A DNA stretch of 64,000 nt from Pictodentalium vernedei (Eukaryota; Mollusca; Scaphopoda; Dentaliida; Dentaliidae), in NCBI GenBank assembly GCA_031216915.1, contig CM062296.1, positions 452,786,287-452,850,286 on the forward strand. Direction: 5' to 3'. Every line of letters starts with the position of its first letter. The first letter of the stretch is position 1. Positions 52,266-64,000 of the stretch are shown here, one piece after another. Below the pieces are notes generated by a model. It saw only the letters and a list, made by a program, of their open reading frames with translations, searched no databases and was not told the origin of the DNA. Made by a program: the position numbers and the translations under genes.

Positions 52266-52307
52266 GCACAGATACACAGAATGATGAAAAGAAAGCAAAT
52301 GTATCAC

Positions 52308-52418
52308 CTCGACTGTACTCTCAGCACCCTCCGGTATGTAGTCCATTATACTTTTGTTTGCTTTCTTTGCTGCTGCTGCTAGCTCTTTGCAGGGACGCCC
52401 CTGTGCTGCACCAAAACA
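52308..52418 (-). CDS. TIGAR: TIGAR homologue, internal exon (37 codons)
   Basis: On the minus strand the acceptor AATCACATTTCAG precedes an exon reading CFGAAQGRPCKELAAAAKKA then NKSIMDYIPEGAESTVE, followed by the donor GTGATA. It aligns without gaps to human [20 protein letters not shown] and the GGETL block. The Glu in CKEL corresponds to human Glu102, part of the active site used in mutant studies; the human EG is QG here. Both exon edges are in phase 0, so it joins the exon ending at 40096. Upstream exons (the RHGE catalytic motif) were not found up to 64000. Confidence 0.85.
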
Positions 52419-52484
52419 CTGAAATGTGATTACAATTGCAATGAAATTATCAGTAGTTTCACTTTTGGAACTCTGTTCTTCTTC

Positions 52485-52632
52485 TTTTTAACTATGAATT
52501 TAACCAATTATATCTTGTTTGACAGAGCGCACTGCACTCTGTCAAACAAGGTCTAGTTGGTTAAAAATCAAACTGCATTATGGGAAATATTCACTGCTGA
52601 AAACTTTTGCCATTTTGACATCAGAGTGCAGA
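52485..52632. mobile_element. P3-type palindrome element, left end lost
   Basis: The hairpin at 52498-52564 (TTTAACCAATTATATCTTGT, then TTGACAGAGCGCACTGCACT, then the inverse) and the right end TGACATCAGAGTGCAGATGG match the P3 element at 7061-9671. It lies about 70 bp upstream of the TIGAR exon. Confidence 0.55.
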
Positions 52633-52946
52633 TGGTAAATAAATCTGAAGCTGTTAGGGCTTAGAAACAGTCTACTCCTTGAAGTGTTCATAACTTATTT
52701 TTAGATTAAATTGGCTGGAATATTTCAGTTCATTTTTCTGACCAACTGAAATATTCCTGCCAGCTGAATTTAAAAAAAAAAACCCATAAACATTCATTTT
52801 CTTTGAATCAATGAAAGAAATATTTCTTAATCATGACACGATTTTACTCAATCTCTTTGAAATTACCAATACTATTTGACATGTTTGTTTACTGAATAAT
52901 TATGAATGAAGTTTCCCCTTGGCTTTAATCTTATGATTGTGCCATG

Positions 52947-53415
52947 CAGGGACCAGGGTTCCCACTGATATCAGATAATCAAATTCAAGCACTACTGAAG
53001 CACTTTTCAAGGACTTGGACCATGATTTTCAAGGACTATTGTAATCTTTATATGAACTTTCAATACCATGAACAACACAAAAGAATTTCTGCCTTGAAGA
53101 TCTGATTTCTCGAAAACCCATACTAGCTAGATATATAAAGTACCTCAAGCGCAACAAGGTGCCATCAGCAATGCTAAAGCATTGCAGAAGGCACCTTGTT
53201 GCACTGAAGGGATCGAGAGATGTGGTTCCTGACCATGTTTGTGACATCAACTGCATGTGTATAGATTTCTACTAAATATTGGAAATAATTCCTTCAAACT
53301 GGTAGATTTCAAAGCAGAATGATACTTTCCTGCAGGAATTTGGGGACATTTGGACTCCAGGGTTTGGGTGCCCATACCTGTAACCAGTATCAAATTGGCT
53401 CTGTGTCGGTCCCTG
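52947..53415. mobile_element. hAT-like MITE with 8-bp target duplication
   Basis: Ends CAGGGACC and GGTCCCTG are inverted, with GTGCCATG duplicated at 52939-52946 and 53416-53423. The interior has CAAATTCAAGCACT and TTTTCAAGGAC words common in hAT-derived repeats, and a hairpin at about 53146-53213 (GCGCAACAAGGTGCC/GGCACCTTGTTGC). It shares the CAGGGACC end with the element at 36069-37238. No transposase. Confidence 0.82.
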
Positions 53416-53423
53416 GTGCCATG

Positions 53424-53927
53424 GTTCCATTCATTGTGTTAATATCTCCAATGCAAATATAACACTTACTTATTGGAATATCTATAACTGCAGCATGAAA
53501 GAATATATGTATCTTTGTGGGTAAAGTGACACCACATTAAATCAACTCCACAAAAAATTGGTAAATAAATTACCTACAACTGCGATGGTTGGATTCCTTA
53601 CAGAATTTGATTTGTGGCCTAAGAGCTTGCATTAGAACACAGAAAATTGAGAATTTAACTGTGTCAGTGCCTTAATCTTTTCTACTTTACTGTTACTACA
53701 AAATTACACAAAAGGACAGATAATTCTGACCAGATCGTGACTTGCTTTGGTTGTGATCAGGTCAAAATTCTCTGTTCACTTTTCAACCCGAACACTGTAG
53801 AATCTCACTTATCCAGAGATTCTTCTGCCCTCTTTGGGAAAGGGTGTGGGCATGGGAAAATTTGCACCATGAATGCTCCAGATGGGAATTTGTTTGGGAG
53901 AACAAACATATATAATAAACAAGAGGT
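53424..53927. other. Intron sequence, no exon recognised
   Basis: Searched on the minus strand for the missing TIGAR 5' exons (the RHGE motif and the DLxRTxQT-like block); none was recognised. Confidence 0.45.
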
Positions 53928-56690
53928 GGGACACCACCCAGGTGCATACATCCATTGTGCATACTGCCAAACAATTTCAAGAGAAGAAAGTCGAAAAAGT
54001 GAAATTTAAGAAATATTATTAGAGACTCATTTGAAAGCCTTTCCCATAAACAACTGTGTTCCAAATTTCATTAAGATCTGATAGTTAACCCAAACCTGAG
54101 ATACGAGATGAACACACAAAAAATTGGCTATTTTATGAAGCAAACAACAAATTTTCAAAGTTAAAAAAGGGGATAAGTCTAGAAGGTATAATGTGAGAAA
54201 TATTATTAGAGACTCATTTGAAAGCCCTTCCCAATAAACAATCTTCATTCCAAATGTTATTGAGATCTGAAAACCCAAACCTGAGATATGAGGTGAACAG
54301 ACCAAAAAATGGCTATTTTGTATTTTGAAAGGGCCATAACTCACAGAAAAAATATTCCAACAGCAAAATGACTGCTGCTCCTAAAAGATCTCCTGACAGT
54401 GAACATCTGTATAAAATTTCATCAAAAACTGAGCAGTAATGATGAAGTAACAAGAGTACTGCCAGGCATTGCTAAATACGCCCGTTAGCCATTTTGAATT
54501 GTACCAACTTTGGTTGAGATCAAATAATCCAAAATGGAGTTATCGGTCAGAAATCAATTAAACAAAGGTCCACAGCTGTAGTTGAAATCGGCAGACAGAA
54601 CCCGAAATTGAACTCATCCTGCATTTTGCAGCAATAAGCCAACATACCAAATTTCTTTCCATTCGATCCATTAACTGAAGTTATTCGGTAACGAAAAAAT
54701 TGGGCTAAATTCTCATAAACAAAGGGCCATAACTCTACTGCAAATGGGCTTTCAAAACCCAAAATGAAACTCAACCTGTATTTTGTTGCAATAAACCCAC
54801 ATACCGAATTTCTTTCCATTCCGTGTATAAATTCTTAAGTTATCATCCAGAAATGAGAACTTGGGCTAAATTCCCATAAATAAAGGGCTATAACTCTAAA
54901 CAAATGGGCCACTAGAAATGGAAATCGAACGCATCCTGTATTTTGTTATACTAAATCCACATGCCAAATTTAACTCAGCTCAAACCATTACATTGGGTTT
55001 TTCCCAATTTAAACCCTAACCCCACAAGGTCAAAACATTAACCCCACAGTGCAAAAAATGAAAGTGTCAATGACACTGTAGCTCAACTTGTTAAGACATG
55101 TACATGTATAGTATGTGATACAGCAATGACAAACATCTAGGTAATGACCTGATAACAAAGGTACATATAAAGTATTGTAACAGTCTGTACATAAATACTG
55201 ACCGTAGCCTGTAACAAATGTATAGGTAAAGTATTGTAAAGGTGGGTGAGTCCCAGAGTGGGTCTGACTGAACCCCAAAATATTTGTTCTCATAGCACAG
55301 TGATAACAAAGGCACCCCAAAACACACTCGTTCCTGTCCCAAGGTGAAAACAAAGGGACCCAAGAAGTTTCGTGAAGATCAGTTCATAAATACGAGCTGT
55401 ATAGAAGTTGTGACAAAAAACTGATTGGACCTAATTTCGGTATAAAATGGCCAGTGGCAGCCATCTTGAGTTTTGGACCGCACCCAGAAACACTCGTTCT
55501 CGTCCCAAGGTGATAACAAAGGTACCCAAGAAGTTTTGTGAAGATCGGTTCATAAATACAGCCTCTAGCCCGAGCCGTATTGACATGTGCACTTACAGTG
55601 TATAAGTAGCACTGAATAAATCAAAGTTCATCTAATTTGCATAATTTCTGCACGAGAAAAAAACCTGTATTATGTGTGATGTATTCCATGTTACTAAACA
55701 TTCATACAAAAATTTATTCAAATCAGAACTTTCATACAGAAGTTCTGTACAAAAGACTGATTGCACTAATTTTGGTACAAAATGGCTGCTGTTCGCCATC
55801 TTGAATATTGGACCACACCCAAAAACACTTGTTCTCATCCCACGGTGATAACAAAGGTACCCAATAAGTTTCGTAAAGATCGGTCCATAAATACGGCCTC
55901 TGACCTGAGCCATATAGAAGTTGTGTACAAAAAACTGATTAGACCTAATTTCGGTACAAAATGGACACTGGCAGCCATCTTGAATTTTAGACCGCACCCA
56001 GAAACACTCGTTCTCGTCCCAAGGTGATAACAAAGGTACCCAAGACGTTTCGTGAAGATCGGTTCATAAATACAGACTCTAGCCCGAGCCGTATTGACAT
56101 GTGTACTTACTGTGTGTAAGTAGCACTGAAAAAATCAAAGTTCATCTAATTTGCATAATTTCTGCACGAGAAAAGAAACCATATTACATGTGATGTATCC
56201 CATGGTACTAAACATTCATACAAAAAAATTATTCAAATCAGCGCTTTCATATGGAAGTTCTGCGCAAAAAACTGATTGCACCTAATTTTGTACAAAATGG
56301 CTGCCAGCGGCCAACTGGAACTTCGGATTGGACCCCAAAACACTCGTTCTCGTCCCACGGTCATAACAAAGGTACCCAAGAAGTTTTGTAAAGATTGGTT
56401 CATAAATGCAGCCTCTAGCCCGAGCCGTATTGAATTGTTGATGGACAGACGGACGACTGGCCATGGCATAAGCTCAAATTTGGCTTCGCCAAAGTTGAGC
56501 TAATAACTCCACAAGTGGCCACTGTACTAACTCAACCCCACCACTACCATTGACCCTAAATTGTAAACCCCACAAGGTACCTCTGCTAAGCCTGGATGGA
56601 CAGAAAGGTGCATGGACAGGACTGACAGATGGACAGACAGGTGCAATCCAGTAAACCCTACTTTTTAAAAACGAAGTGGGGATATAAAAA
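53928..56690 (+). mobile_element. F5 tandem-core element with an F2 copy inside
   Basis: It starts AACAAGAGGTGGGACACC. The core has two kinds of unit. One carries GAAATATTATTAGAGACTCA (near 54008 and 54197). The other, about 125 bp, carries GGGCCATAACTCTA and CCACATACCGAATTTCTTTCC (from about 54540). It ends with a GGACAGACAGG run and ACGAAGTGGGGATATAA. F2 interrupts it at 55059-56503; host sequence of ACCCCACA type resumes on both sides. Confidence 0.65.
55059..56503 (+). mobile_element. F2 tandem-core element, nested in F5
   Basis: Complete ends: TGAAAGTGTCAATGACAC at the left, and hairpin GCTCAAATTTGGC/GCCAAAGTTGAGC plus TAA at the right. The core units resemble those at 8207-9495. The left flank is CCCCACAGTGCAAAAAA and the right flank TAACTCCACAAGTGG. 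No target duplication. Confidence 0.8.
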
Positions 56691-57269
56691 TGTTGCCTTC
56701 ATATTGAACAGAGAACACTAATAGAGAAGCTACTACATGTATAGTACATGTAATAAGTTTTATAACAAAACAGTTGCATGAAATAATGATCAGTCTATAT
56801 GGGCAACCAAGACTTACGTAGAAACAACTGAGAAGGTTTTTGTGATGTAACTTGCAAATGTATCTACAAACTGCCCCTTGAGGCAACTGTTTTATTGCAG
56901 TAAAAAGTGAACAAAGTCAAAATTTAGCATTCCAGAGTTAAAGAAGAATTAAATTTTTATTTGAATGAGGACTGAGATTGGGAAATGTTTGGTTTGAATT
57001 GGGAAAATCATGCCAATATGTAGACCTTCACGGTATTTCGATATTTGCACTGAAACTCGATATTTTTTAAATACTCATTGCATATCGAAAATATTTCCCT
57101 CATTCGATATTCTGAAATTTCCGGTATTATCGATTAACATTTTATTCAAGTCCCAAACTAATGCAGAAAATGGACATTTTTTTCTTGTTTGTGTTCAAAT
57201 ATCATTCAAACATACAACGAAGTTGTGAAATTTGACACATGTAGAGGAGCAAGCCAATTATATATATAA
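56691..57269. other. Intron sequence, nothing recognised
   Basis: AT-rich sequence with TCGATATT words near 57037-57110 but no exon on the minus strand. An (AT)n run precedes the F3 start at 57270. Confidence 0.45.
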
Positions 57270-60200
57270 TGAAAGTGTCAATGACACTAGCTCAACTTGA
57301 CAAACTTGAACTTGGTAAGTTACAAATGAAATGGCAAAATTGAAGATCATTGATACCAATGTTAATTGATAAACTTTCAACATAACAGCATTGTGTGTGC
57401 ACAACATCAGAGTAATCCATGCATTTTTAAATGTAAACTGTAAGACTGGCTAAAGGAAGAATGTTGAAACACAAATGTAGTACGTACAGAGGTTATTGTA
57501 AATGGCAACTTTTTTCACAGAAATGAATGCTAATCAATAGCTCTTATCTAAAGGTCTTGTCTAATGAGCACACCAAGTTCAAAAACAATCCTATGATAAA
57601 TGTGGCCTGTAAGCCATGTCAAAGAAGAATGCTGATGCACAAATACAATAAATTCAAAGATTGTTGCTAACAGCAACAGTTTTTGATGGAAATGAAAAGA
57701 AAATCAATAGCTCCTATCTTTGTCACCCTGCATAAGCATACAAAGTTTCAAAACAACCTGATAATGAATGTGCCCTCTGAGGCATGCCAAAGGAAGATGT
57801 TAATGCACAAATGCACTAAGTAGAAGGTTACTGCTTGTGGCAATGCATTTTTTTTTTCAAGAAAATTCATAAATATACCCTGCAGAGAGTACAAAAAGGA
57901 TAAGTTGATGCACAAATGCAGTAAGTTCAAAGGCTGGTGATAATGACAATAATTTTTTATGGAAATGAAAAAAGGCAACAGCTCACATCTAGAGGTCACC
58001 CCGAACACACATACCAACTTTCAAAGTGATCCGATCATAAATGTGCCCTGAAGGGTGTGTTAAAGGGAAATATTGAGGTCTGACAAACTAAGTTCAAAGG
58101 TCAGCTACAATATTTTTGACAGAAATGGAAGAAAATTGACAGCTCCCATATAGATGTCACCCCACACAAGCACACCAAGTTTGCAAGTGATCCAATAATA
58201 AATGTGCCCTGTGTCAAAGGGAAATATTGATGCTTAACTGCACTAAGTTTTCACTAAGTTCATCAGAGGTTGTTGCCAATGGCAACTATTTTTGATGGAA
58301 ATGGAAGAAAATCGATAGCTCCCATCTAGAGGTAACCCCAAACAAACATAATAAGTTTCAAACCATCCTGATCATAAATGTGCCCTGTGGGGCGTGCCAA
58401 AGGAATATGTTGACCCCTGACTAAACTAAGTTCAAAGGTCGTTGACATTGGAAACATTTTTTGACGAAAATGGAAGATGAAAGTGTCAATGACAGTGTAG
58501 CTCAACTTGTCAAGACAAAGACATGTACATGTATAGTATGTGACACAGCAATGACAAACATCTAGGTAATGACCTGATAACCAAGGTACATATAAAATAT
58601 TGTAACGGTCTCTACATAAATACTGGCCGTTGCCTGTAACAAATGTATAGGTAAAGTATTGTAAAGGTGGGTGACAGTCAGATGCTAAACTAGAAAAGAA
58701 ATCTTTGAGTCCCAGAGTGGGTCTGACTGAACCCCAAAATATTTGTTTTCATAGCACAGTGATAACAAAGGCACCCCAAAACACACTCATTCCTGTGCCA
58801 AGGTGAAAACAAAGGTACCCAAGACGTTTCATGAAGATCAGTTCACAAATATGAGCTGTGTAGAAGTGATTGGACCTAATTTCGGTACAAAATGGCCACT
58901 GGCAGCCATCTTGAATTTTGGCCCGCAACCCAGAAACACTCGTTCTCGTCCCAAGGTGATAACAAAGGTACCCAAGAAGTTTTGTGAAGATTGGTTCATA
59001 AATACAGCCTCTAGCCCGAGACATATTGACATGTGCACTTACAGTGCATAAGGAGCACTGAATAAATCAAAGTTCATCTAATTTGCATAATTTCTGCACG
59101 AGAAAAAAACCTGTACTATATGTGATGTATTCCATGTTACTAAACATTCATACAAAAATTTATTCAAATCAGAACTTTCATACAGAAGTTCTGTACAAAA
59201 GACTGATTACACTAATTTTGGTACAAAATGGCTGCTGGTGGCCATCTTGAATTTCGGACCACACCCAAAAACACTTGTTCTCGTCCCACGGTCATAACAA
59301 AGGTACCCAAGAAGTTTCGTAAAGATCGTTTCATAAATATGGCCTCTAGCCTGAGCCGTATAGAAGTTGTGTACAAAAAACTGATTAGACCTAATTTCGG
59401 TACAAAATGGCTACTGGCAGCCATCTTGAATTTTGGACCGCACCCAGAAACACTCGTTCTCGTTCCAAGGTGATAACAAAGGTACCCAAGACGTTTCGTG
59501 AAGATCGGTTCATAAATACAGACTCTAGCCCGAGCCGTATTGACATGTGTACTTACTGTGTGTAAGTAGCACTGAAAAAATCAAAGTTCATCTGATTTGA
59601 ATAATTTCTGCACGAGAAAAAAACCCGTATTATATGTGATGTATCCCATGGTACTAAACATTCACACAAAAAATTATTCAAATCAGCGCTTTCATATGGA
59701 AGTTCTGTGCAAAAATCTGATTGCACCAAATTTTGTACAAAATGGCTGCCATCGGCCATCTTGAATTTCCGACCGGACCCAAAACACTCGTTCTCGTCCC
59801 ACGGTGATAACAAAGGTACCCAAGGACTTTCGTAAAGATCGGTCTAAAAATACGGCCTCTAGCCTGAGCCGTATTGGCATTTGCACTTACAGTGCTGAAA
59901 GTAACACCAAAAAACATCAAAGTTAGTCTAATTTGCATAATTTACGCACGAGAAAAAAACCTGTATTATATGTGATGTATCCCATGGTACTAAACATTCA
60001 TACGAAAAATTATTCAAATCAGAGCTTTCAAATGGAAGTTCTGTACAAAAAACAGATTTCTGCATCGTCGGTACAAAATGGTGGCTGCAGCCATCTTGAA
60101 TTTCGGACTGCACCCAAAAACACTCGTTCTCGTCCCACTGTCATAACAACGGTACCCAAGAAGCTTCGTAAAGATCGGTTCATAAATACGGCCTCTAGCC

Positions 60201-61610
60201 CGAGCCGTATCCAATTGTTGACGGACAGACGGATGACGGGCCATGGCATAAGCTCAAATTTGGCTTCGCCAAAGTTGAGCTAAAAATCAATAGCTCCCAT
60301 GTAGAGGTCACCCCAAACAAGCATGCCAGGTTTCAAAACAATTGGATCATAAATGTGCCCTGTAGGGTGTGACAAAGGGAAATATTGAGGTTTGACTAAA
60401 CTAATTCTAAGAATGTTGCAAGCGGCAACATTTTTTGACGGAAATGGAAGAAAATCGATAGCTCCCATCTAGAGCTCACCCCAAACAAGCATACCAAGTT
60501 TCAAAGTGATCTGGTCAAAACTGTGCACTGCAGGGTGTGCCAAAAGCAAAATATTGATGCATAACTGCACTAAGTTCATCGAAGGTCATTGCCAGTGGCA
60601 ACATTTTTTGATGGAAATCGAAGAAAATCGATAGTTCCCATCTAGTGGTAACCCCAAACAAGCATACAAAGTTTCAAACCAATCTGATCATAAATGTACC
60701 CTCTAGGGCATGCCAATGAAATAGATTGATGCCTGACTAAACTAAGTTCAATAGCTCCCATCTAGAGGTCACTACAAACAAGCATCCCAGATTTTAAAGC
60801 AATCTGATCATAAATGTGCCATGTAGGGTGTGCCAAAGGAAAATATTGAGGACTGACTAAACTAAGTTCTAAGAACGTTGCCAATGGCAACATTTTCCGA
60901 CGGAAATGGAAGAAAATCGATAGCTCCCATCTAGAGGTCACTCCAAAAAGCATACCAAGTTTCAAAGTGATCCAATAATAAATGTGCCCTGCAGGGTGTG
61001 CCAAGGGGAAATTTTGATGCATAACTGCACTAAGTTCATCAAAGGTCGTTGCCAGCGGCAACATTTATTGGCAGATATAGAAGAAAATCTATAGCTCCCA
61101 TCTAGAGGTAACCCCAAACAAGCATACCAAGTTTCAAACCAATCAGATCAAAAATGTGCTCTGTACAGCATGCCAAAGTAGTATATTGATGCCTGACTAA
61201 ACTAGGTTCAAAGATCGTTGCCAGCGGCAACATTTTTTGATGGATGGAAATGGAAGAAAATCGATAGCTCCCATCTAGAGGTCACCCCAAACAAGCATGC
61301 CAGGTTTCAAAGCAATCCGATCATAAATGTGCCCTGTAGGGTGTGCCAAAGGGAAATATTGAGGTCTGACTAAACTAAGTTCTATGAACGTTGGCCACGG
61401 CAACATTTTTGGACGGAAATGGAAGAAAATTGATAGCTCCCATCTAGAGGTCACCAAGTTTCAAAGTGATCTGATTATAAATGCGACCTGTGAGGTGTGC
61501 CAAAGGAAATTGTGGATGTACGTACGTATGTACGTACGTACATACGTACATATGCCGACGGACGAGAAGTGATGATAATAGCTCAGCCTGACTTTGTCAA
61601 GTTGAGCTAA
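57270..61610 (+). mobile_element. F3 tandem-core element, long copy, with F2 inside
   Basis: It starts TGAAAGTGTCAATGACAC and GACAAACTTGAACTTGG, like 17128-18377. Many ~160-170-bp units follow with GATAGCTCCCATCTAGAGGT, CACCCCAAACAAGCAT and GTTGCCAGCGGCAACATTTT (an inner GTTGCC/GGCAAC hairpin). It ends in a GTAC microsatellite (61508-61554) and ACTTTGTCAAGTTGAGCTAA. An F2 copy interrupts it at 58478-60283, after which the same unit resumes. Confidence 0.78.
58478..60283 (+). mobile_element. F2 tandem-core element, nested in F3
   Basis: The longest F2 copy, with complete ends. The host unit reads GGAAGA before it and AAATCAATAGCTCCCATG after it; other units read GGAAGAAAATCGATAGCTCC. The insertion therefore fell between A residues with no target duplication. 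That fits rolling-circle insertion better than cut-and-paste. Confidence 0.82.
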
Positions 61611-62333
61611 AAATGACATGTATAAAGCCACTCAACTATATTGAGTAATTACATAGCACACAAAAGATGACTACTCTGAACTATTTAATTTTAATCCCCC
61701 AACATTGCTGACATATCATGGGTTTGCTGAACTTCGCTACTGCACATGTGCAAATAAATCCTGATGCCTTTTTATTAATGTGAATCCTGTTTCAATGATA
61801 ATTACATGACTGAGAGCAAAACATTTCTGGCAAATACAATGTTTCTAAGCATGCATCCTGTCCTAATGTGTAGCTTACAATATATTGTTATGTAAGATAT
61901 TAGTGTATCATGATTTATTTGTTAAGAATATATAAATTTGTTATGAGTTTAGAATTTTTATATTATTTTTACACTCACAAGTTTTCAAAGTCTTAAGCAA
62001 CTATTAATAGCATTCATAAGCGACTTGCCCCATCGTCCATGCTGAATAATGACTTTTTCTCAACAGTTTTTCATGTAAGTTTATCGTTGTAAAGTACAAT
62101 TATCTAACCAAAGTTTTGACAATTCCATGGTCAAATACTTGTATATTACAGCGATATTCAGAATTTGGTAATAATTGTTTATTATGTGGGTATATTATAT
62201 TTTTAATATCTTGGAATGTTCAAAAATTTTACCAAAGTATTTTTTAAGAAACTGGTCAAATATTTGTACGTACCTGCGATATTCGATATTCAAGCCTACT
62301 GTATTTTTAAAATACAAAAACCTTATATCGAAA
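61611..62333. other. Non-coding, nothing recognised
   Basis: Very AT-rich. No exon recognised on the minus strand. Ends at the left boundary of E3. Confidence 0.45.
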
Positions 62334-63204
62334 GTTAAAAAATTTATAGTAATTTATATATTTTTTATACTTACCAATGACCCAGACTTAGCTGGTGCTA
62401 ACTCTAAAATATTTAGGGCCAAACGCAAATTTTACCCCTCAATCCCCCAAATTTGCATCTAAAACCGAAAATTACATGTCCTATATGGTCCTCCATACTT
62501 TTACTCCACTGCGCATCCACAGTGTCAAGGAGGTCTCGAAATTGCCGCCAAAAGTCATTCTTACAACCAGTGCCTGGTAAGCGTTATGTACTCAGCGGGG
62601 AGGTATGAGTTCCCAACTCATGGGAGGGCCATCCCCGTCTGGGTCATTGGTAAATATAAAAAATATATAAATTACTATAAATTTTTTAACATTTTTATAC
62701 TGTACCAATGACCCAGACTTAGCCGAATAGTAAAAAGGTTGGAGGGCCTAGGACATAATGAAAATCCAATAGACTCAATTACCTATAACAGACCTATCTC
62801 CTTAAGGAGAAAAGGAGAGATAGTCTTACGTGTATCTTTCTTATTTGTAACAAAAAAGAAAGACACAATACTATTCTGTAATTGAGCACAACAACATCAA
62901 CGATCTCTATAAACGTCTAGTATAACCCTTTATACTAATATTTTTTAAGGAAAGCCAATAAATACGGGAGTCTAAAGAAATGAAACTCTAATATACTCAT
63001 TTAAAAGTGTTCGAGGATTGTATATTAACGCTCAATTAATCACGTGATATATACGAATACTTCACACCAATCAACACTTAAAAAATATTACACAGATGAG
63101 TAAACATAGGCTTAACCCTAAAATCATTTCGGAACGGACACGGAATTACAAAGTCCAAGGGAAGCATTCCCTTGCTTTATACTAGAAAGCAGGTGACCTA
63201 AGGG

Positions 63205-63240
<36 letters not shown>

Positions 63241-64000
63241 ACTTTCCCTTGCCCTGGATCAAATACTCCAGATCAAAGAGGGCAGCAGCACAGAGTCACT
63301 GCCGGAACCAAAAGCCTATACACACATAGTTGCCACTGTTTAGTAGACGACATTCTGAGTAAAAAATAGCGGACCTAAACAATGTAGATCTGCAGAAAAG
63401 GACGCAATATTCTCAGATACAAAATCGTGAAAATGGAGGGCTAACACTAATATGCAGCCCTCATTAAATCTGTAATAACAATAGCTTAAGCCCATGAAGT
63501 AGAAGAACTCTTACTTCATGAGCTTAAAACTAAAACACAGACTGCTGAATGAAGATATAATCATAAGCAGAACTGACTGTAGATTGAATCCATCTGACCA
63601 TAGAATGGACCGAAATGTGGAGGAAGCTTCCACGGCATGTCCCACAACAGACGCCTGAGTAAATTAGTCCACAGTCTTTGTGGAGCTAGAGAAGCTACCA
63701 ACAGAATTTGCATTAAAATAATTACACTAGAGCAATATCTGCTGAATCAACAGCGCAGGAAGATACGCATATCTTATTATTCCATCTAACAAGATCGATA
63801 GAGCGTTTACTGCAAACGCTCGAAGATCCAAACATAATGACACATACGTCTGCACTCTGCAACTGATTGTTGAGATGCGTCGCGAATAAGTCGATCATTG
63901 GCCGCTCGCCTTGGTAGCAATCTGATTGAAAACTTGTTTGTTGAAAGCCGATTCTGGTGGCAACATACGGCCCCTCCACGAAGGGAGTCCGCTAATACAT
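62334..64000 (-). mobile_element. DIRS-type retrotransposon copy E3, 3' part (fossil, broken, runs off the window)
   Basis: The left inverted end starts GTTAAAAAATTTATAG at 62334. The internal complementary region is at 62640-62724. A poly(C) tract at 63207-63240 matches a C-rich tract at the same place in E2. Beyond it are decayed recombinase-region and RT-region words similar to E2. It has many breaks and looks the most decayed of the three. Its 5' part lies outside the window. Confidence 0.8.
62640..62724. repeat. Internal complementary region of E3
   Basis: TGGGTCATTGGTAAATATAA through AAATTTTTTAAC, then ATTTTTATACTGTACCAATG to ACTTAGCC. The same structure as in E1 and E2, kept in spite of the decay of the coding part. 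Confidence 0.85.

Noticed and set aside
57270-61610. CRISPR array or satellite array
   Set aside because: The units are about 160-170 bp, diverged, without short unique spacers, and bounded by transposon-type ends in an animal genome.
53424-64000. Missing 5' exons of TIGAR
   Set aside because: I looked on the minus strand for the RHGE motif and the DLxRTxQT-like block and found no convincing match among the repeats. They are probably beyond the window.

Overview
This is animal DNA, AT-rich, with few exons, long introns and dense repeats. The repeat set points to a lophotrochozoan, most likely a mollusc and perhaps a bivalve. It includes tandem-core elements starting AACAAGAGG and ending in a hairpin followed by CTAAAA, tRNA-headed and 5S-headed SINEs sharing one body, and DIRS-type tyrosine-recombinase retrotransposons. 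The species is an inference; no database was searched.

Host genes. The best-supported gene is a TIGAR (fructose-2,6-bisphosphatase) homologue on the minus strand. Its last coding exon is 39083-40096, a 111-bp exon lies at 52308-52418, and a 12.2-kb intron separates them. Its 5' exons are beyond position 64000 or were not recognised. A second, unidentified serine-rich coding exon on the plus strand (about 10452-11418) is split by a 5S-headed SINE and carries an in-frame TGA. A weak terminal-exon candidate sits at 167-231.

Mobile DNA by region. 1590-5400: SINEs, a CAAGAGG tandem-core element and a TTAA-flanked palindrome element. 5550-9680: a TTAA palindrome, then a 2.6-kb palindrome element filled by two head-to-tail tandem-core copies. 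10000-16600: foldbacks, the 5S SINE, nested TTAA elements and more SINEs. 16700-23060: several tandem-core families, one inserted in another. 23170-31556: one tandem-core element split by a 6.0-kb DIRS copy, itself hit by a SINE. 32160-38160: palindromes, a two-unit tandem, SINEs and a hAT-like element with an 8-bp target duplication. 39083-52418: the TIGAR locus, with a 7.1-kb DIRS copy that looks whole inside the intron. 52947-61610: a second hAT-like element and two tandem-core elements, each carrying a nested copy of a third. 62334-64000: the 3' part of a third, decayed DIRS copy.

The window reads as a stack of datable insertions. At least eight element-into-element or element-into-exon events can be ordered, several with an empty site elsewhere in the window. 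The DIRS copies keep inverted ends plus an internal region complementary to both ends, the layout known for DIRS elements. They are treated here only as fossils.
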